A stretch of DNA of 64,000 nucleotides from Clitopilus passeckerianus (GCA_944990035.1 CALYLX010000053.1:118821-182820); one strand, 5' to 3'; shown: positions 1 through 11,466, counted from the first letter of the stretch. The notes: generated from the letters alone by a model not told the origin. Program-made: numbers and translations.

Positions 1-1105
1 AGGGGAAAGGGAATATCCTGCGGCTTCATCTGAGTGCGAGAGAATGATCGGGTTCTCGTGTTAAAGAACACGATCTTGTCAGCAGTAATATTGATGAACT
101 ATACCAATGGGATATCAGTGACCAGCTAAGTTGATTTAACATTGAGAAAAACCTACTTTTGACGGATCCTCTCGACCAGGCGTTAGGAGGATCTGATGGC
201 CACCGTGGAGAGCGGTTGCCTCAAGAACGTACCCCATGGCAGGGACAGAATCCGGGAAATTTTGTTCTGCAGCTTCCTAGTAGTAGGATATAGTTTCGGG
301 ATCGTACTTGATGACGCTGAAGGAGCGGTGAGGTGGGGTTTCATCAGACTCCCGCCCACCAAAGATAAAGAAACGGTTGTTTGTGAAGACCATCGAGGCA
401 AAGGAGCGTATTGGCCCCGCGTTGCCAGAGATTGTCATGTAGGACCAGGATTTCGTGCCCAGTGCGCTGACTCGGATGTCAATAGGAATGAGTTTATTGG
501 CGCTGGGACCATCATCAGAGTCCTTGCTATGGCCGAACAGGAAAAGAAAACGGCCTGCATTTGGCAGCTCAACGACTGCTGATGCGGGGTTATGGAGATC
601 CGGAAGCAAGGTCCTCTTCAGGGACTGAAACCAGAGGCCAGGGCGGTAAACCAGTTGGTTCTTTCCCAGTGGTTAGGTTTACTGGTCAGCATGCGTCGAA
701 GATTTCAGATTACCACCATCCATGACTCACGCTCAAATCTTCCCAGCGCTTATCTTCTATATTCAGAGCGTATAGACTCGCTGTAGTTGACCCATCGAGA
801 TTTTTACCTCCAAAAACATACAATATACCGTTCTCGTCGTCGATAGCCCAATCCGAGTCCGCGAGGTCATCAACGAGAGGGTTGTTCCCGTCCACAAAGT
901 TGAAGGGCTTTGGTTGATAGAACTTGCCATCAGGGTTTGGGTCGAAATTCTGGGATTGTGCCGATGAAGCAGCGGATTCAGAAGAGGAGGCATTGGTACG
1001 GTTGGTGGACGCCCTCGTTTCCACACCGCATTTTGACAAACCCGCAGTTTCAGTACTGCCTGAGGCCGCGGCCGTGCGTTTTTTTGTATAAACGTTATTA
1101 CTCAT
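1..1105 (-). CDS. Kelch-repeat protein, 3' part missing (runs off left edge)
   Basis: The translation has Kelch-type blades: VFGGKNLDG then LYALNIEDKRW, FLFLFGHSK, FFIFGGRESDE then IKYDPET, and after an intron VFFNTRTRSF. Such proteins form beta-propellers used for protein binding, so no enzyme activity can be named. I start at the ATG ending at 1105 (MSNNVYTKK); a Ser/Ala-rich linker precedes the first blade. Exon 1 is 731-1105 (donor gtgagt). The next exon starts at 624 after tttcag. A clean 58-nt intron lies at 99-156 and the last visible exon is 1-98. Between these, an in-frame TAG at 277-279 separates YDPETISYY from a well-coded segment (EAAEQNFPDSVP) in the same frame. It is either spliced out by a very short intron (a 39-nt GT-AG option exists) or is a real nonsense mutation. 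Transcribed divergently from CWC27. Confidence 0.7.
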
Positions 1106-1461
1106 ACTAGTTTCCAAGATCGATGATTGGGTGAAATAGCGGAGACACGAGAGATGTAGGTATATACGCGGCAATAGTACCAGTCACTGTCCGTGTTGAA
1201 GTCAACAACTTGCAATGCCATGAATGGGGACGCGTTATTTGACTCCGATGGTGAAGCCAAACAAATGTCCCAGTGCTCGAGCTTCCTCCCAGGCCCGACG
1301 CACCTGCCTCCCTGCGACTTCACTTGCTTTCTTCAGCCGAGCTTCAATCTCCTGCCAATTATTGAAAACCAAGACAAGATAACGATTGGGACTTGCTACG
1401 TGTCTTTTGAACCAGTCTCCGGCAAATCTTCGACTTCCACGACCCAAGCGTACAAGCTGCA

Positions 1462-3599
1462 ATGGCTCTTCCCACCAATGGCCGCGTTATAATCGAAACA
1501 ACTGCAGGAGAAATTGAGATTGAACTTTGGTCAAAGGTATGTCTCTGTCTTCTCATGCTATGATGCTTTGAGCTGAGGAATATTTGCAGGAAACACCAAA
1601 AACATGTCGAAACTTCCTCGCACTAGCAATGGAGGGTTTGTAAGTCCTCTGACCGCACGCCTTCACTCACTAACGTGTGGCACGTGCAGGGTACTATGAT
1701 GGTGTTATATTCCACCGGTGCGTATCCCAAATCTTGAAGATAGGGAAGACAGAGTGTTGACAGGCATGAAGTATTGTTCCAGGATTCTTGGTCCAAACCG
1801 GCGACCGGACAGGGACTGGACAAGGAGGAGAGTCGTTCTTCGGAGGTATGCCACTCAAGTCTACCTTTTGGGACTGAGAACTCATATATAGCATTTTTGT
1901 CAAGAACCCTTTGAGGACGAAATACACCCCCGGCTGCGGTATGCCCATAGAGGGATAGTGGGTATGGCTAACAATGGGTCGAAGAACTCGAATGACTCGC
2001 AATTTTTCATTACACTTGGTGCGTTCGGATTTGAATATAAATTCTTCTCAGAACTGACTGGATTCCCATAAACAGACCGAGCCGACGAGTTGCATGGCAA
2101 GAACACACTCTTTGGGCGGTGTGTTGGAGATACCGTGTATAGTGGGTCTTCTCATAGTATTCCAATGTACGACGTAATAAACGTGTGGTTAGACGTCATG
2201 AAGATTGGAGAAATGGGTCCGTCCATATTGTCCCTCTGTACTATTGTCTGCGATTAATTCCCATCCCAGAAATCGACGGGGAGGGTCGACCAGTATAGTG
2301 CGCCCATTTTCTCCTTCCATTTACTTGTTGCTAATGTGCGAACGCAGCCCACCGAAAATCAAATCCATCCGCATCATTGACAACCCATTTGAAGACATCG
2401 TACCCCGAATCACAGCCGCTGAACGTCGGGCCCAGCAGAAAGCCCGAGAGGAAGCGCAGAAGGAGCGGGAGGAGATGGAGAGGAGGAAGGGTGCGAAGAA
2501 GTATGTTCGCGCTAAATAACCCAAACTTGCCAGATTTCTGACACATTGCATCGATAGGGACAAAAAGCTTCTCAGCTTTGGTGCAGATGAGGATATGGAG
2601 GAGGAGGAAGTGACGTTCCAGAAAAAGCCCATATTCCGCCCTGATTGTATGTTGGCCCAGATAAGCTTTGCTGTGTTCGTCTGGCTGACGTTCCTTCTAC
2701 TTTAGTGGTGACGACTTCTACCAAAGCCGCTACAGCTTCGATCCCGGACTTCGTAACACAGCCTACGAAACCGTCTAAGGCGGAGGGTTCTGCCAAAGCA
2801 AAATCAAAAGACGAGGTACGAGTTTTCTTCCTCTTGTATCGTTTTCAAGCATCCCGACGGATACCCTCCCGTAGGATGAAAAGCGGGAAAAGAAGGACGA
2901 CGACATCTCAAAAATCAGGCAGAAACACGCTGAGGAGCAGGCTGCAAGTCGGTAAGTCGCAAGTACCCCTACCTTCCCTTTATTGCTCTGACCGCCGACT
3001 CTGTCAGAAATTCTCGCATGACCGAGATCGAGAAAATGGAAGCCGACATCCGAAAACTCACCAAAAGGCGAGACGGGAACCTGAGCGACGACGAGCCCAT
3101 CGCCAAGAAGCCCAAAAAATCGGCCTTACAGGAGGAGCTAGACAAGTACGCCAACGCACGCCGGGGAGTGAAGAAAGGGAAGAAGAAAGATGAGAGTGCT
3201 ACGTTAGCCGCGTTGAGCAGCTTCAGAGGCATGTTGAAGAGTACAGTTGTGGAGGATAGTATGGGTGATGACGATGGGCCCGAAAAAGGTGAGGGAGGAG
3301 GAGAGGAAGAAGGGATGGAGGTGGATAGGGATACGGGGTTCATGGGGCATGCGCTGCATTTCCCGAAGGATAATACGGAGGAGGTGGAAAAGGCTGAGAG
3401 GGACTATGAGGTTATTGATCCGAGACAGAGGAGTGCGAAGGCTAAGGAGGAGGAGAGGGAGAGGAGGATGAAGCAGAATAAGGGGAGGGGTGGGCATCGT
3501 GGCGGTGGAGGAGGAGGATATGGCAGACATGGGGGCGGTGGTGGCCGGGGTGAAGGGAGGAGGGAAGAAGCCAGGGGTGGGGACCGATATCGTAGGTGA
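1462..3599 (+). CDS. CWC27: Cyclophilin-type peptidyl-prolyl isomerase Cwc27, spliceosome-associated, with RGG-rich tail
   Basis: Spliceosomal cyclophilin of the Cwc27 family. Thirteen exons: 1462-1536, 1590-1635, 1690-1717, 1772-1845, 1905-2018, 2076-2141, 2193-2216, 2270-2297, 2348-2500, 2558-2646, 2706-2815, 2875-2951, 3008-3599, giving 491 aa. The isomerase domain (about residues 1-175) reads TTAGEIEIELWSK, FHRIVPGFLVQTGDRTGTG, EPFEDEIHPRLRYAHRG, NDSQFFITL and LHGKNTLFGR. It is followed by the family signature NPFEDIVPR, a coiled charged middle, and the conserved end GHALHFPKD with YEVIDPR. After that comes a Gly/Arg-rich RGG-type tail (about residues 455-491) that I do not associate with this family. 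Some acceptors are AAG rather than YAG (before 1772 and 1905). Expected to act in the nucleus on activated spliceosomes. Confidence 0.95.
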
Positions 3600-4386
3600 T
3601 GAGTGGGTAGACCAAGGCTCTCACTTCTTTTCTTCGGGGAGTTCTACCGCAGCTGGTGGATAATTGGCGAAACTTTGGGTAATTCGCTGGCTGCCTCGGA
3701 GTACTCGTTCCGTTGCCTATCTCAACTTCATGTGTTCACACATATTCAATATCAATTCATACCTGCACTAAAGCAGATCACTTGTGAGGTTGATGACTTA
3801 CCTTCATCAACTGTACGTTTCACCTCACCTATCATATCGGGCCTTGCTTGTCAGGGCTTAGACTCTGGGGCTTTTCAAAGTTTTCCGTCAACATCAAGCC
3901 TCGGTGACTGTACAATAAGCCGTTGTATTCGATTCGTCCCTTATGAGGGCGCGGCAACCAGGACGACGACGAACAAATGTCGGCCGTGGCAACAACTCCG
4001 AGTCTAATTATCCTCATCCTATATATTTTTCCTTATCTTCTTGAGTATGTAAAGACGTCCCTTCCCCTCAAAACGCGTTCCCTGTGCATCGGCAACCTTT
4101 CTTTGAAATTTTGAAATTTCCCCACTAGAGCGGCTGACATAATAAGGCCGTCTTTTTGTATTCGCTTGTTTGTTCTCGAAGGCCTCGCATTGCCATCACA
4201 CATCACACCAGACCTCGTTTCTCCACCAAACCACCGCCTAGTACCCGCCACCGCTGCCGCCGTCGTTCCTCGTCGTCGCCGTTGCCCTTCGCCAGCATCT
4301 ATCTTTTATCCTTTTTTCTCTTTGTCAGGGCCGCATCTTATCGCATCGAACCGTATTGTGTACCGTATAGCGTCTAGTCGGGATTA
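3600..4386. other. Intergenic: CWC27 3' region and UBC6 promoter
   Basis: No convincing gene. The last 200 nt before UBC6 are strongly C/T-rich (around 4195-4325), as is common upstream of basidiomycete housekeeping genes. Short open frames here have no recognisable domain and no splice support. Confidence 0.5.
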
Positions 4387-5692
4387 ATGGCCAGTAAAGC
4401 AGCTTCAAAACGTGTGAGTGCTTAAATCTTGTATATCTGTGCGGATGAGGATGCTGATGGATATTTGTTCTTGGATAATAGCTCACGAAAGAATATGTCG
4501 CTATGCAGCGGGAGCCGCCTCCATTTGTCTGGGCTGCGCCTGATGAGAAGAATATTTTGACCTGTAAGTCCTCGACATCTGTCCACTTTTGATGATGATG
4601 AAGGACTAATACACCGCCCGTGCACAGGGAACTACATCATTGTATGACCTCCTCGTCTTCTACACCCCCTCGAAGACTCGAGTCTGAATTATTTTGTTCG
4701 ATAGCGAGGTCCACCGGATTCACCATTCGCTGGGGGAGAATACCATGGTGTCCTCCTTTTCCCTTCCGAGTATCCGTTCAAGCCTCCCGGAATCAAGGTA
4801 TGTCAGCGCCCTCTCTCCTTTCCCCTTGATACGTCTCGCCCGAGGTCGCTGCGGCTGGATCGGGTTAGTTTAACCGGACCGGGTTTGAATCCCAGTCTCG
4901 CCTAGGCCAGGCTCGTATCGAAACTAAACGAGCGCCTTTGTTGTTTTTTTGGGAGGAGCTGTTGAAATATGGATGCATATACTGACCATGGTTCATCAAT
5001 ACAGATGTTCACACCGTCTGGCCGATTCCACCCCGACCGCAAGATCTGCTTCTCAATGTCAGATTTCCATCCCGGGACCGTACGCCTTTCATCTTCTGTC
5101 GTTTGATAGTTGTTGATTGATTCGCATCTACAGTGGAATCCAGCATGGAGTGTAGCCACGATTCTCACCGGCCTCCTGTCGTTCATGCTCTCCGACGAAA
5201 TGACTACAGGCTCAGTAACGTCGTCTGACCAACACAAACGAACGTTCGCCGAACGCAGTCACCATTGGAATACCAACCAACCAAGGTTTAGAGAAGCATT
5301 CCCTGAGGTAAGAAAAAATCAGCTTGTGATACCTTGAACCCGAGATCATCCCGCTGACGCATGGTGATTAGTACTGCACACCGATCCCTAAAGATCTTCC
5401 CAATATGGGAATCAAAGAACGCGGGGCTCAACCCTCCTCAACTTCGACTTCCCCTGCGCAACCTAATACTCTCAACATAATAACACCCTCAAGCCCGATG
5501 AACCTCGTTCCTGCAGCAAAAGCTGGTAACAGTAGCAATGGTGTATCAGGCACAGGTGATCGAGAAGCAGAGAAGAAGCCTCAAGCAGCGATGGGCTTCG
5601 CCGCCACATGGGGGAGGATCATCTGGGAGAAGTGGAGGTGGGGAGCTTTGATCATGTTCGCGGTCATGGTTTCTCGGTTGAGTTCGGCGTAG
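4387..5692 (+). CDS. UBC6: Tail-anchored ubiquitin-conjugating enzyme E2, Ubc6/UBE2J type
   Basis: ER-membrane E2 of the ERAD pathway. Exons 4387-4413, 4482-4563, 4628-4641, 4705-4797, 5005-5079, 5134-5307, 5372-5692 give 261 aa. The N-terminus [14 protein letters not shown] and the block [15 protein letters not shown] are typical of the Ubc6 branch. The catalytic Cys lies in [17 protein letters not shown], which has the J-type motif rather than the canonical HPN context. [15 protein letters not shown] follows. A low-complexity Ser/Pro/Asn linker (about residues 160-225) leads to a single hydrophobic C-terminal anchor with little after it ([14 protein letters not shown]). Exon 3 is only 14 nt, and intron 4 (4798-5004) is 207 nt, unusually long for this window. 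CWC27 lies upstream on the same strand; CDC8 is convergent. Confidence 0.96.
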
Positions 5693-6008
5693 ACTTGGGT
5701 TGAAGCTACGTGTATGCACCCACCGCCTCTTGGTGAGATTCAATCTTTCTTTGTGTAAATACTAGTATTTACATCTTACCATACAATCACTACGATATAT
5801 CAATTCCGGTCCCTCGTTTCTTTCTTCCTGCAGTTGGCTTCGATGTTTTCTTTACGCTCCCTCCTCCTCTTAGCGCTTTCCACTCGTTTAATGTGTACCA
5901 CCTTCCAAACGTCAATGATACCTACCTAAATCTTAAATGCATGTTCTTACGAGTAGATAAAATGAAATGAAATATACCCCAATATCATATCAAATTCGTT
6001 ATCTATTG
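5693..6008. other. Intergenic between convergent UBC6 and CDC8
   Basis: A/T-rich 3' flanks of two convergent genes with several AATAAA-like stretches. No gene, tRNA or repeat recognised. Confidence 0.5.
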
Positions 6009-6802
6009 TCATGAAGACTCCAAAGGTAACCTATCCACCCAAAGCCTCCCCAGCGGGTGATCAACCCCATCTCTCAACGGTTCTACAAGGCTCCAAATAT
6101 CCTCCGCTACCTCTTCTTTCGACCTCCCAGCATCCAACACAACCCACCTACCCTTCTTCCCCTCCTTAAGATCATCCTGATTAACCTCCTCCCCGATCTT
6201 CCTAAACACCTCCCTCACCTTCCTCTGCATCTCCTCCTTCTCGTACCTCTCCTCGCCGTACCCGCCTCGGGATTGAGCGGCGTCGGGGGAGATGTCGAGG
6301 AAGATGACGAGGTCTGGTGCGGGGAGGCCGATTTCGGGGGAGAGGCACCAAGAGAAGGGGAGGGATTTGGAGGTGGAGAAGGCGATGCCGGAGAAGGCGT
6401 ATCTGTCGGCTAGGACTAGGGTTGGAGGGGTGGGTATTGTAGATGATGATGACAGAGGTGGGGAGGAGGATGGAGAGAGAGTAGCTTCAATTTGGGAGGA
6501 AAGTTCCCATCTGTTGGCTGCGAAGAGGAGGTGGATGGCGCGGTCGTCGAGTTCGGATTTGGATTGGAGGTAGGAGTTGATCATCTGGCCTATTGGTGTT
6601 GTACGGTCTGTTATACCACCGAGATTTTTTGTTAGTTTTAGATGGAATCAGGCAATGTGATTGGGGGGTATGTACCAGGGAATTTCATGAGCTTTACGGG
6701 AACATTTTGGCTTTCGAGCCGGGATACTAAGAGAGCTGTTTGGGTCGTCTTCCCGGATCGGTCTAAGCCCTCGATTACGATGAATGGTGCACGTCGTGGC
6801 AT
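6009..6802 (-). CDS. CDC8: Thymidylate kinase (dTMP kinase)
   Basis: Phosphorylates dTMP to dTDP for dTTP supply. Two exons, 6676-6802 and 6009-6607, with a 68-nt intron (gtacat...aacag), give 241 aa. Visible motifs are the P-loop IEGLDRSGKTT near residue 10, the FPDRTTPIG substrate motif formed exactly across the splice, HLLFAANRWE, the LADRYAFSG motif, and a LID-like segment RGGYGEERYE. The start is the ATG ending at 6802 (MPRRAPFIVIEG); the upstream in-frame extension lacks an ATG. A Ser/Pro/Thr-rich insertion of about 25 residues (SPSSSPPLSSSSTIPTPP) lies between the helix after RWE and the DRY motif and looks like a lineage-specific surface loop. Divergent from the SDR gene at 7130. Confidence 0.96.
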
Positions 6803-7129
6803 CTCTGCTCGAGAATAGATTCGTTTGAATTCAACCAAGCTTAAGCTGTTCCAGCTATGGGGCCAGTCGCGATCGATGGATTCAAGAGACGCGACGCGAC
6901 CCTGCCGTATGGTGCCGTGCGCTCTAGGTCGACATCAAGGTCGATCACGGCAACAACGCCTGGCAACTCTCACATGCTGATGAAAACCTTCTCTGTAATC
7001 GTCGAGCCGGGGATGTTATTCCCCGAAAGCCCTGGGTCCATGCGTAGGTGAACCTGGAGCATCATCAGCTCCAACTTTACACTGTACACGGGTGCTATAC
7101 ACATCGTCAAAAAGACTTGAAATTGACAG
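6803..7129. other. Divergent promoter region between CDC8 and an SDR gene
   Basis: 327 nt between two divergent start codons. The open frame inside it (6857-7051) has no domain and atypical composition, so I treat it as non-coding. No clear TATA box. Confidence 0.5.
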
Positions 7130-8140
7130 ATGAAGTTGGAGAATAGGACGTTTATTGTTTCGGGAGGGTACGCTGGATGTTGTACTCATTGAGGTGTAGT
7201 GCGCTAACCGTTGCTCAATTGAAGGCGCTCTGGCCTAGGGCTAGCCGCCGTCCAAGAACTGCTTGCAGCTGACGCCTATGTCGCTTTACTTGACCTCTCG
7301 CCAGCACCTGCACCTTCAGCGACGTCGGATATAAGACCAACTTGGAACCAACGTGTCAAATTCATCAAAACGGATGTTTCTTCTCTCCTGGACATCGAAA
7401 ATGCGGTAAAGCAGACTATGGAATGGACGAAGGAAACCGGAGCGAGGCTTGGTGGACTTGTTAACTGTGCTGGGATTGCTCTTACTGAGTGGGTATGTGT
7501 ATATCCTTTCGTTCTAGTGGCCCTTCGTTCTTCATGGACTCCGTGCTAACGAGAACCCTGACTGCCTAACGTAGTTCCTCTCCCCGAAAGGCGTCCGCCA
7601 CTCCGCCGAAGTATTCGACAAAATCCTCAAAGTTAACGTCGCTGGTACATTCCACCTATCCTCCCATGTCGCGGAGCAGCTGGCCAAAGTCGAGCCGGAG
7701 GATACACCGGACAAGGAGCGAGGCGTGATCGTCATGGTCGCAAGTGAAGCAGCCGTGAGTTCAATCCCTTCCTCACGCACTCTTTATTTCTTCTTCTAAC
7801 TCAACTTCTCAATTCCCAGTTCGACGGCCAACCAACCCAATCCGCATACGCCCTCTCCAAAGGCGCCATTCGCTCCCTAACACTCCCCATGGCACGCGAC
7901 CTGGCCCGCCACCAGATCCGCGTCGTGTCCATCGCACCAGGACCGTTTACCACACCGATGACGGGACAGATGCCTGAGGCGGTGTATAAGGCGATTTATA
8001 GACGTGGGTTGTTGCATCCTAGACGATTTGGGTACCCGTCTGAGTTTGGGAAGACGGTGAGGTGGGTGTTTGAGTGTGGCTATGTGAATGGGGAGACGGT
8101 GAGGTTGAACGGCGGTGGGAAGGTTCCGGCGTTTTTGTAA
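7130..8140 (+). CDS. Short-chain dehydrogenase, 3-hydroxyacyl-CoA dehydrogenase type-2 / 17beta-HSD10-like
   Basis: Classical SDR oxidoreductase. Exons 7130-7167, 7225-7492, 7575-7754, 7820-8140 give 268 aa. The Rossmann glycine motif (IVSGGRSGLGLAAV) forms across the first splice. NCAGIA corresponds to NNAG, the catalytic Ser is in MVASEAA, the YALSKG motif supplies Tyr and Lys, and IAPGPFTTPM is the PG motif. The blocks LTLPMARDLARHQIRV and the C-terminal NGETVRLNGGG match the HSD10 branch, which oxidises short branched acyl-CoAs and steroids, typically in mitochondria. The substrate here is inferred from family resemblance. No obvious N-terminal targeting sequence beyond the Rossmann strand. 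The start is fixed by the short first exon (MKLENRTF). Confidence 0.9.
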
Positions 8141-8705
8141 GGGTGAGGAGAGATTCAGGGAGTAATGTTTTGGATTTTACTCGATATGAATTCGCTACTT
8201 GTCCGTGTTCGCGAGCAATGCATGGTTGTGTATTGCAGAACAATAATTCTTTCTTTAACATTTAGGTATAATAGGATGCCTAAGTGACGCCGGCGAGCAT
8301 TGTAAAGAACCCATATCCATATCGGCGTCAACTGAATTTCATGATCAGATGGCCTCTTGTAGGCTGCGTCAACATGTCAGGGTTGGCGGGGCCTCTGAAC
8401 CTCATCCGATCAAAAGAACGCTAGACATAATGGGGAGGCAATTCTGGGGGGGCTTGCAGGTGCAGCAAGTTCTCATCTCGGACGTCAAGCAGGTAAGGGG
8501 AAAATTGACGGTTTTCAAAGATCTCTAAAGCCAGGTTGTAACCGTGTATTCGTTTTGTTATCGACGAGCGTACAGAGAACATATGTAGATGGTATGTAGA
8601 GGAACTATACTGTTATCGCTGACGGTCCTTCAATGTCATTGTGATCGCTTGTGCCAAAGATCAGCGCTTTCTCCGAAAATTCGCCATCCGGAGTGTTGAA
8701 AGTGC
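8141..8705. other. Intergenic between SDR and kinase 1 (convergent)
   Basis: 565 nt holding the 3' flanks of two convergent genes. No coding sequence or repeat recognised. Confidence 0.45.
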
Positions 8706-10273
8706 CTAGTCATTCAACGGACTTTGAAAAAAAAAAAAAGGTGTGGCCCCTGGTCGAATTTGCTGCGATTGGGATATATACTCAATAGTGCTCGGGTGTG
8801 GTCGGTTTCCGCCCCCACGCCCTTGAAGCCAGGATTGCACAGCTCCTACAGTGGGACGGTCTGCCGGAATCTGCTTCCAACAATGTAGTAGCAAATCCCA
8901 GAATCCGTCCGTTGATCCCACTTTTACCCAGGCATCTGGTGTTGACTCAGGGTGTTCGGCTGGTAACTGGCCCTGCATCTTCTTCAAGGAGACTGCGAAA
9001 TGAGGGACATCCGTGTATGGCACTCTGCCTGTGAATATCTGCATGAATAAGATGAGGTGTCGACTCTTACGAAGTATGATATATAGCTCACCTCAGCAGT
9101 ACAACTCCATGCATATATATCGCTTGGCTTGGGATTCTTCCACGGGCCCGTTTCCGATAGCAGTTCTGGAGCTTGCCATCGTATAGTGCCGCCGATTGAT
9201 GCAGTAGCCGATTGAGATGACCAGTCCAAGATTTTTGAGTCGTATATTGATGATAGCCCAAAATCGGCCAGACAAGCGCATCCCAGTCGGTTAACGAAAA
9301 CATTTGCCTGAGTGGATATGATTTGAGATGAGATTATTGACGAGTTGAACTTGCTAATTCTTACCCCTTTGAGGTCGCCATGAACTATACCTCGCTTATG
9401 CAGATATACCAGGCCAGAAGTGATGTCTAAAATCTTTCGAAACGTCGGTAAGAAAACGACGTGCTAGCTATATCTGAAACTTGAACTTACCAAAAAGGCG
9501 ATCCGCGTCAGGATTCCGTTCTAGGTACTGCACAACATTGCCGTTCGCCGCCCATGCAGATACTAGGCATGGGCTAGAATCCATCTCACAAAGGCCATAG
9601 AATGGAACGATATTCTGATGCGAGAGTTGGCCCCATAGAATCGCCTCGTTAGCGTAGAACTAGAGTGTGGGTGAGTCCCCTGAGTTGAGACCAAATGTGG
9701 TATCCTCACCTTCATAATCTTCTGACAGTCAGAGGTCTGGTAAACCTTGATTTTCTTCAAGCAAACTACATCTCCGTTGTATTCGCCTTGAAATACCTCC
9801 CCATAACTTCCTCCCGAGACTGCATCTCTATTGAGAAGAAGAACGTTCCGAAGGCCATAGAAAGCTGGGAAAAGGCCAGTTTTCCGTGAAAGTCTCTGAA
9901 TTGCCACTACTACCTGCCTCCATACTAAGGAGCCAGAGGTAGCGTTGTCTAGAATCTGCGAATTCCACGTAAGATATCGATACCATGGTTTGGACTGGAT
10001 GCTTTTTCCTACCGTTTGCAATCTATCCAACATCTCTTGGGCTCTTGTGCCACGAAGCTTGAGTAGCTCTGGATATTGTGTTTTGTCTTCGAGGCATTGG
10101 GAAATCTCGTGGATTGAGTCGCTGAAGAGAAGGATAGAAATAAGCGCCAGATTCGTTTATTCGTATCCATAACCTTACCTTGCTAATGGCGAAAAGCGGG
10201 TCTTTCGTCGCCGTCGAAGTCTGTGATCATGCTGCGACTCGCTTTGTGCATTTTCAGTCGTTATAGCAGGCAT
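8706..10273 (-). CDS. TKL-type protein kinase, tandem copy 1
   Basis: Protein kinase of the tyrosine-kinase-like group expanded in mushroom fungi. Seven exons: 10179-10273, 10013-10121, 9710-9955, 9491-9659, 9365-9426, 9092-9307, 8706-9038; 409 aa, joined length exactly divisible by three. Residues about 30-120 form a family-specific helical N-terminus (DSIHEISQCLEDK). The kinase domain follows: glycine loop SGGSYGEVFQGEY, VAIK-like Lys in VCLKKIKVY, catalytic loop HGDLKGANV (Gly in place of the HRD Arg, a non-RD loop), DFG in LADFGLSS, APE in RWQAPELL, SDIYAWSC, and CWKQIPADRP near the end. The C-terminus has four Phe encoded by an A13 run on the + strand (around 8727). No transmembrane segment. 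Exon phases match copy 2 nearly one for one. Confidence 0.92.
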
Positions 10274-10800
10274 GTCCTAGCCAGTCTCCTTTGGAGGCTC
10301 GATGACAGCAGAAGGAATGGGGTGTTTGGGTAGGTTTGCTCTTCAGTGCATTCCGCAAATCCACGCCTCGTGGGGGCACGACCAAGGCACGACGGCGTCT
10401 ACAAACACATGAGGCCGAGTGCTAAGTAGGGCGGACAAGTCAATTGGTCTAGCAAAGGTTTAAGGAGTCAGGCTCATAAAATTGGGTAGGGGTAGGTCGA
10501 ATGCAGATTCGGGGATTTCAAGGAAATGGGGAGGTGCTGCTTGAGAGACACTCTGCACATCGCGGTTTTGAGGTAAGCGAGAGGGCGACTAAATCGCCGA
10601 GTTGAGCCCTCGTCGTATATTTCGGTCGGTCAACCAAGTTTCCAACGTGATAGCATGGTTACTGTGATACCAAATGCGATTGCAGAGATGGCCTTGAGAA
10701 AGAGAATTTGGAGAACAATGAACCGGCATTTCGGGCCGGCTGCAGTAAGTTGGGGATGATCGATGATCACGTAATCGTCCACTTCGTCAACTTGAACTTG
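8706..10800. repeat. Kinase duplication unit 1 (diverged)
   Basis: The kinase gene and its upstream flank resemble 14267-16260. Beyond the start codons both flanks share a cttcagtgcat block followed by cctcgtggg and then gacggcg (about 10340-10395 and 15885-15935). Farther out both share a gatgatcgatg element next to cacgtaatc (about 10757-10780 and 16189-16222). Similarity is patchy outside the coding exons, so the duplication is old. Boundaries are approximate. Confidence 0.6.
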
Positions 10801-11466
10801 ACCAGAAACTTGTAACTCGAAGTGTGCAAGTCCCAGGCCGTCATATCATTGGGATGCGATTCTCTTGCTGTAAAGACCTTTGCCAATACGGTTGCGAGCT
10901 TCTTGGGACTGAGTGTGAGAAGGAGCAGCCTTCAAGTTCGTGCCGTCCGCAAAAGTGTTCTTACGGGCCTGCTACATGCCACCTTTTACTACCTCACGCA
11001 TGAAGCTTGAAGCTTGAAAGCTGAACCATGGATCTGCCGCTTCTCATTCTGCTCTTACGTTTGCCCCCGACTCACAATGGCCCACCTCCAGCCCGAGATT
11101 ATCAAATGAGGCAGCGTGGTGTGGAGCAGTCGAGAGCAGCGATGCTTGGGCGTGATGCCTGTAAGTAGGTCACCGAAATCTGCGAGTTGCACAAACGCCA
11201 TATTCTCGGAGTATATCTATGGTACCCGCCTTCGTCCCGGCGATGATTAACTAACGATTAACGACGGTTCACGAAGTAGCGAAAAACACGACGACGCGGA
11301 CTGGCGTACCTTATGGCGACTACGATCACACGCTCGAGTTGCTCCAATACACTGTGCGGTCGAAGCCTCACAAGACCTTGCATCTGAGCGTCCCCTCAGC
11401 AGAATGGGGAGGTATAAATACAGGCGGGCATAAGCTCGACCGGCCTTCAAGTCGTCGGCAACAACG
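10274..11466. other. Intergenic: kinase 1 upstream flank and GH76 promoter
   Basis: About 1.2 kb with no credible gene. The left half retains segments also found upstream of kinase 2. The right end holds the core promoter of the GH76 locus. Small open frames lack domains and splice context. Confidence 0.5.
11413..11420 (+). promoter_or_regulatory. TATA box of GH76 locus
   Basis: A perfect TATAAATA lies 47 nt upstream of the GH76 ATG at 11467 in a GC-richer surrounding. The spacing suits a short 5' leader. Confidence 0.6.

Noticed and set aside
4843..4925. tRNA-like sequence in UBC6 intron 4 (GGTTTGAATCCC resembling a T arm)
   Set aside because: No matching acceptor stem, D arm or anticodon stem could be built around it. 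The long intron remains unexplained, but a tRNA is not supported.
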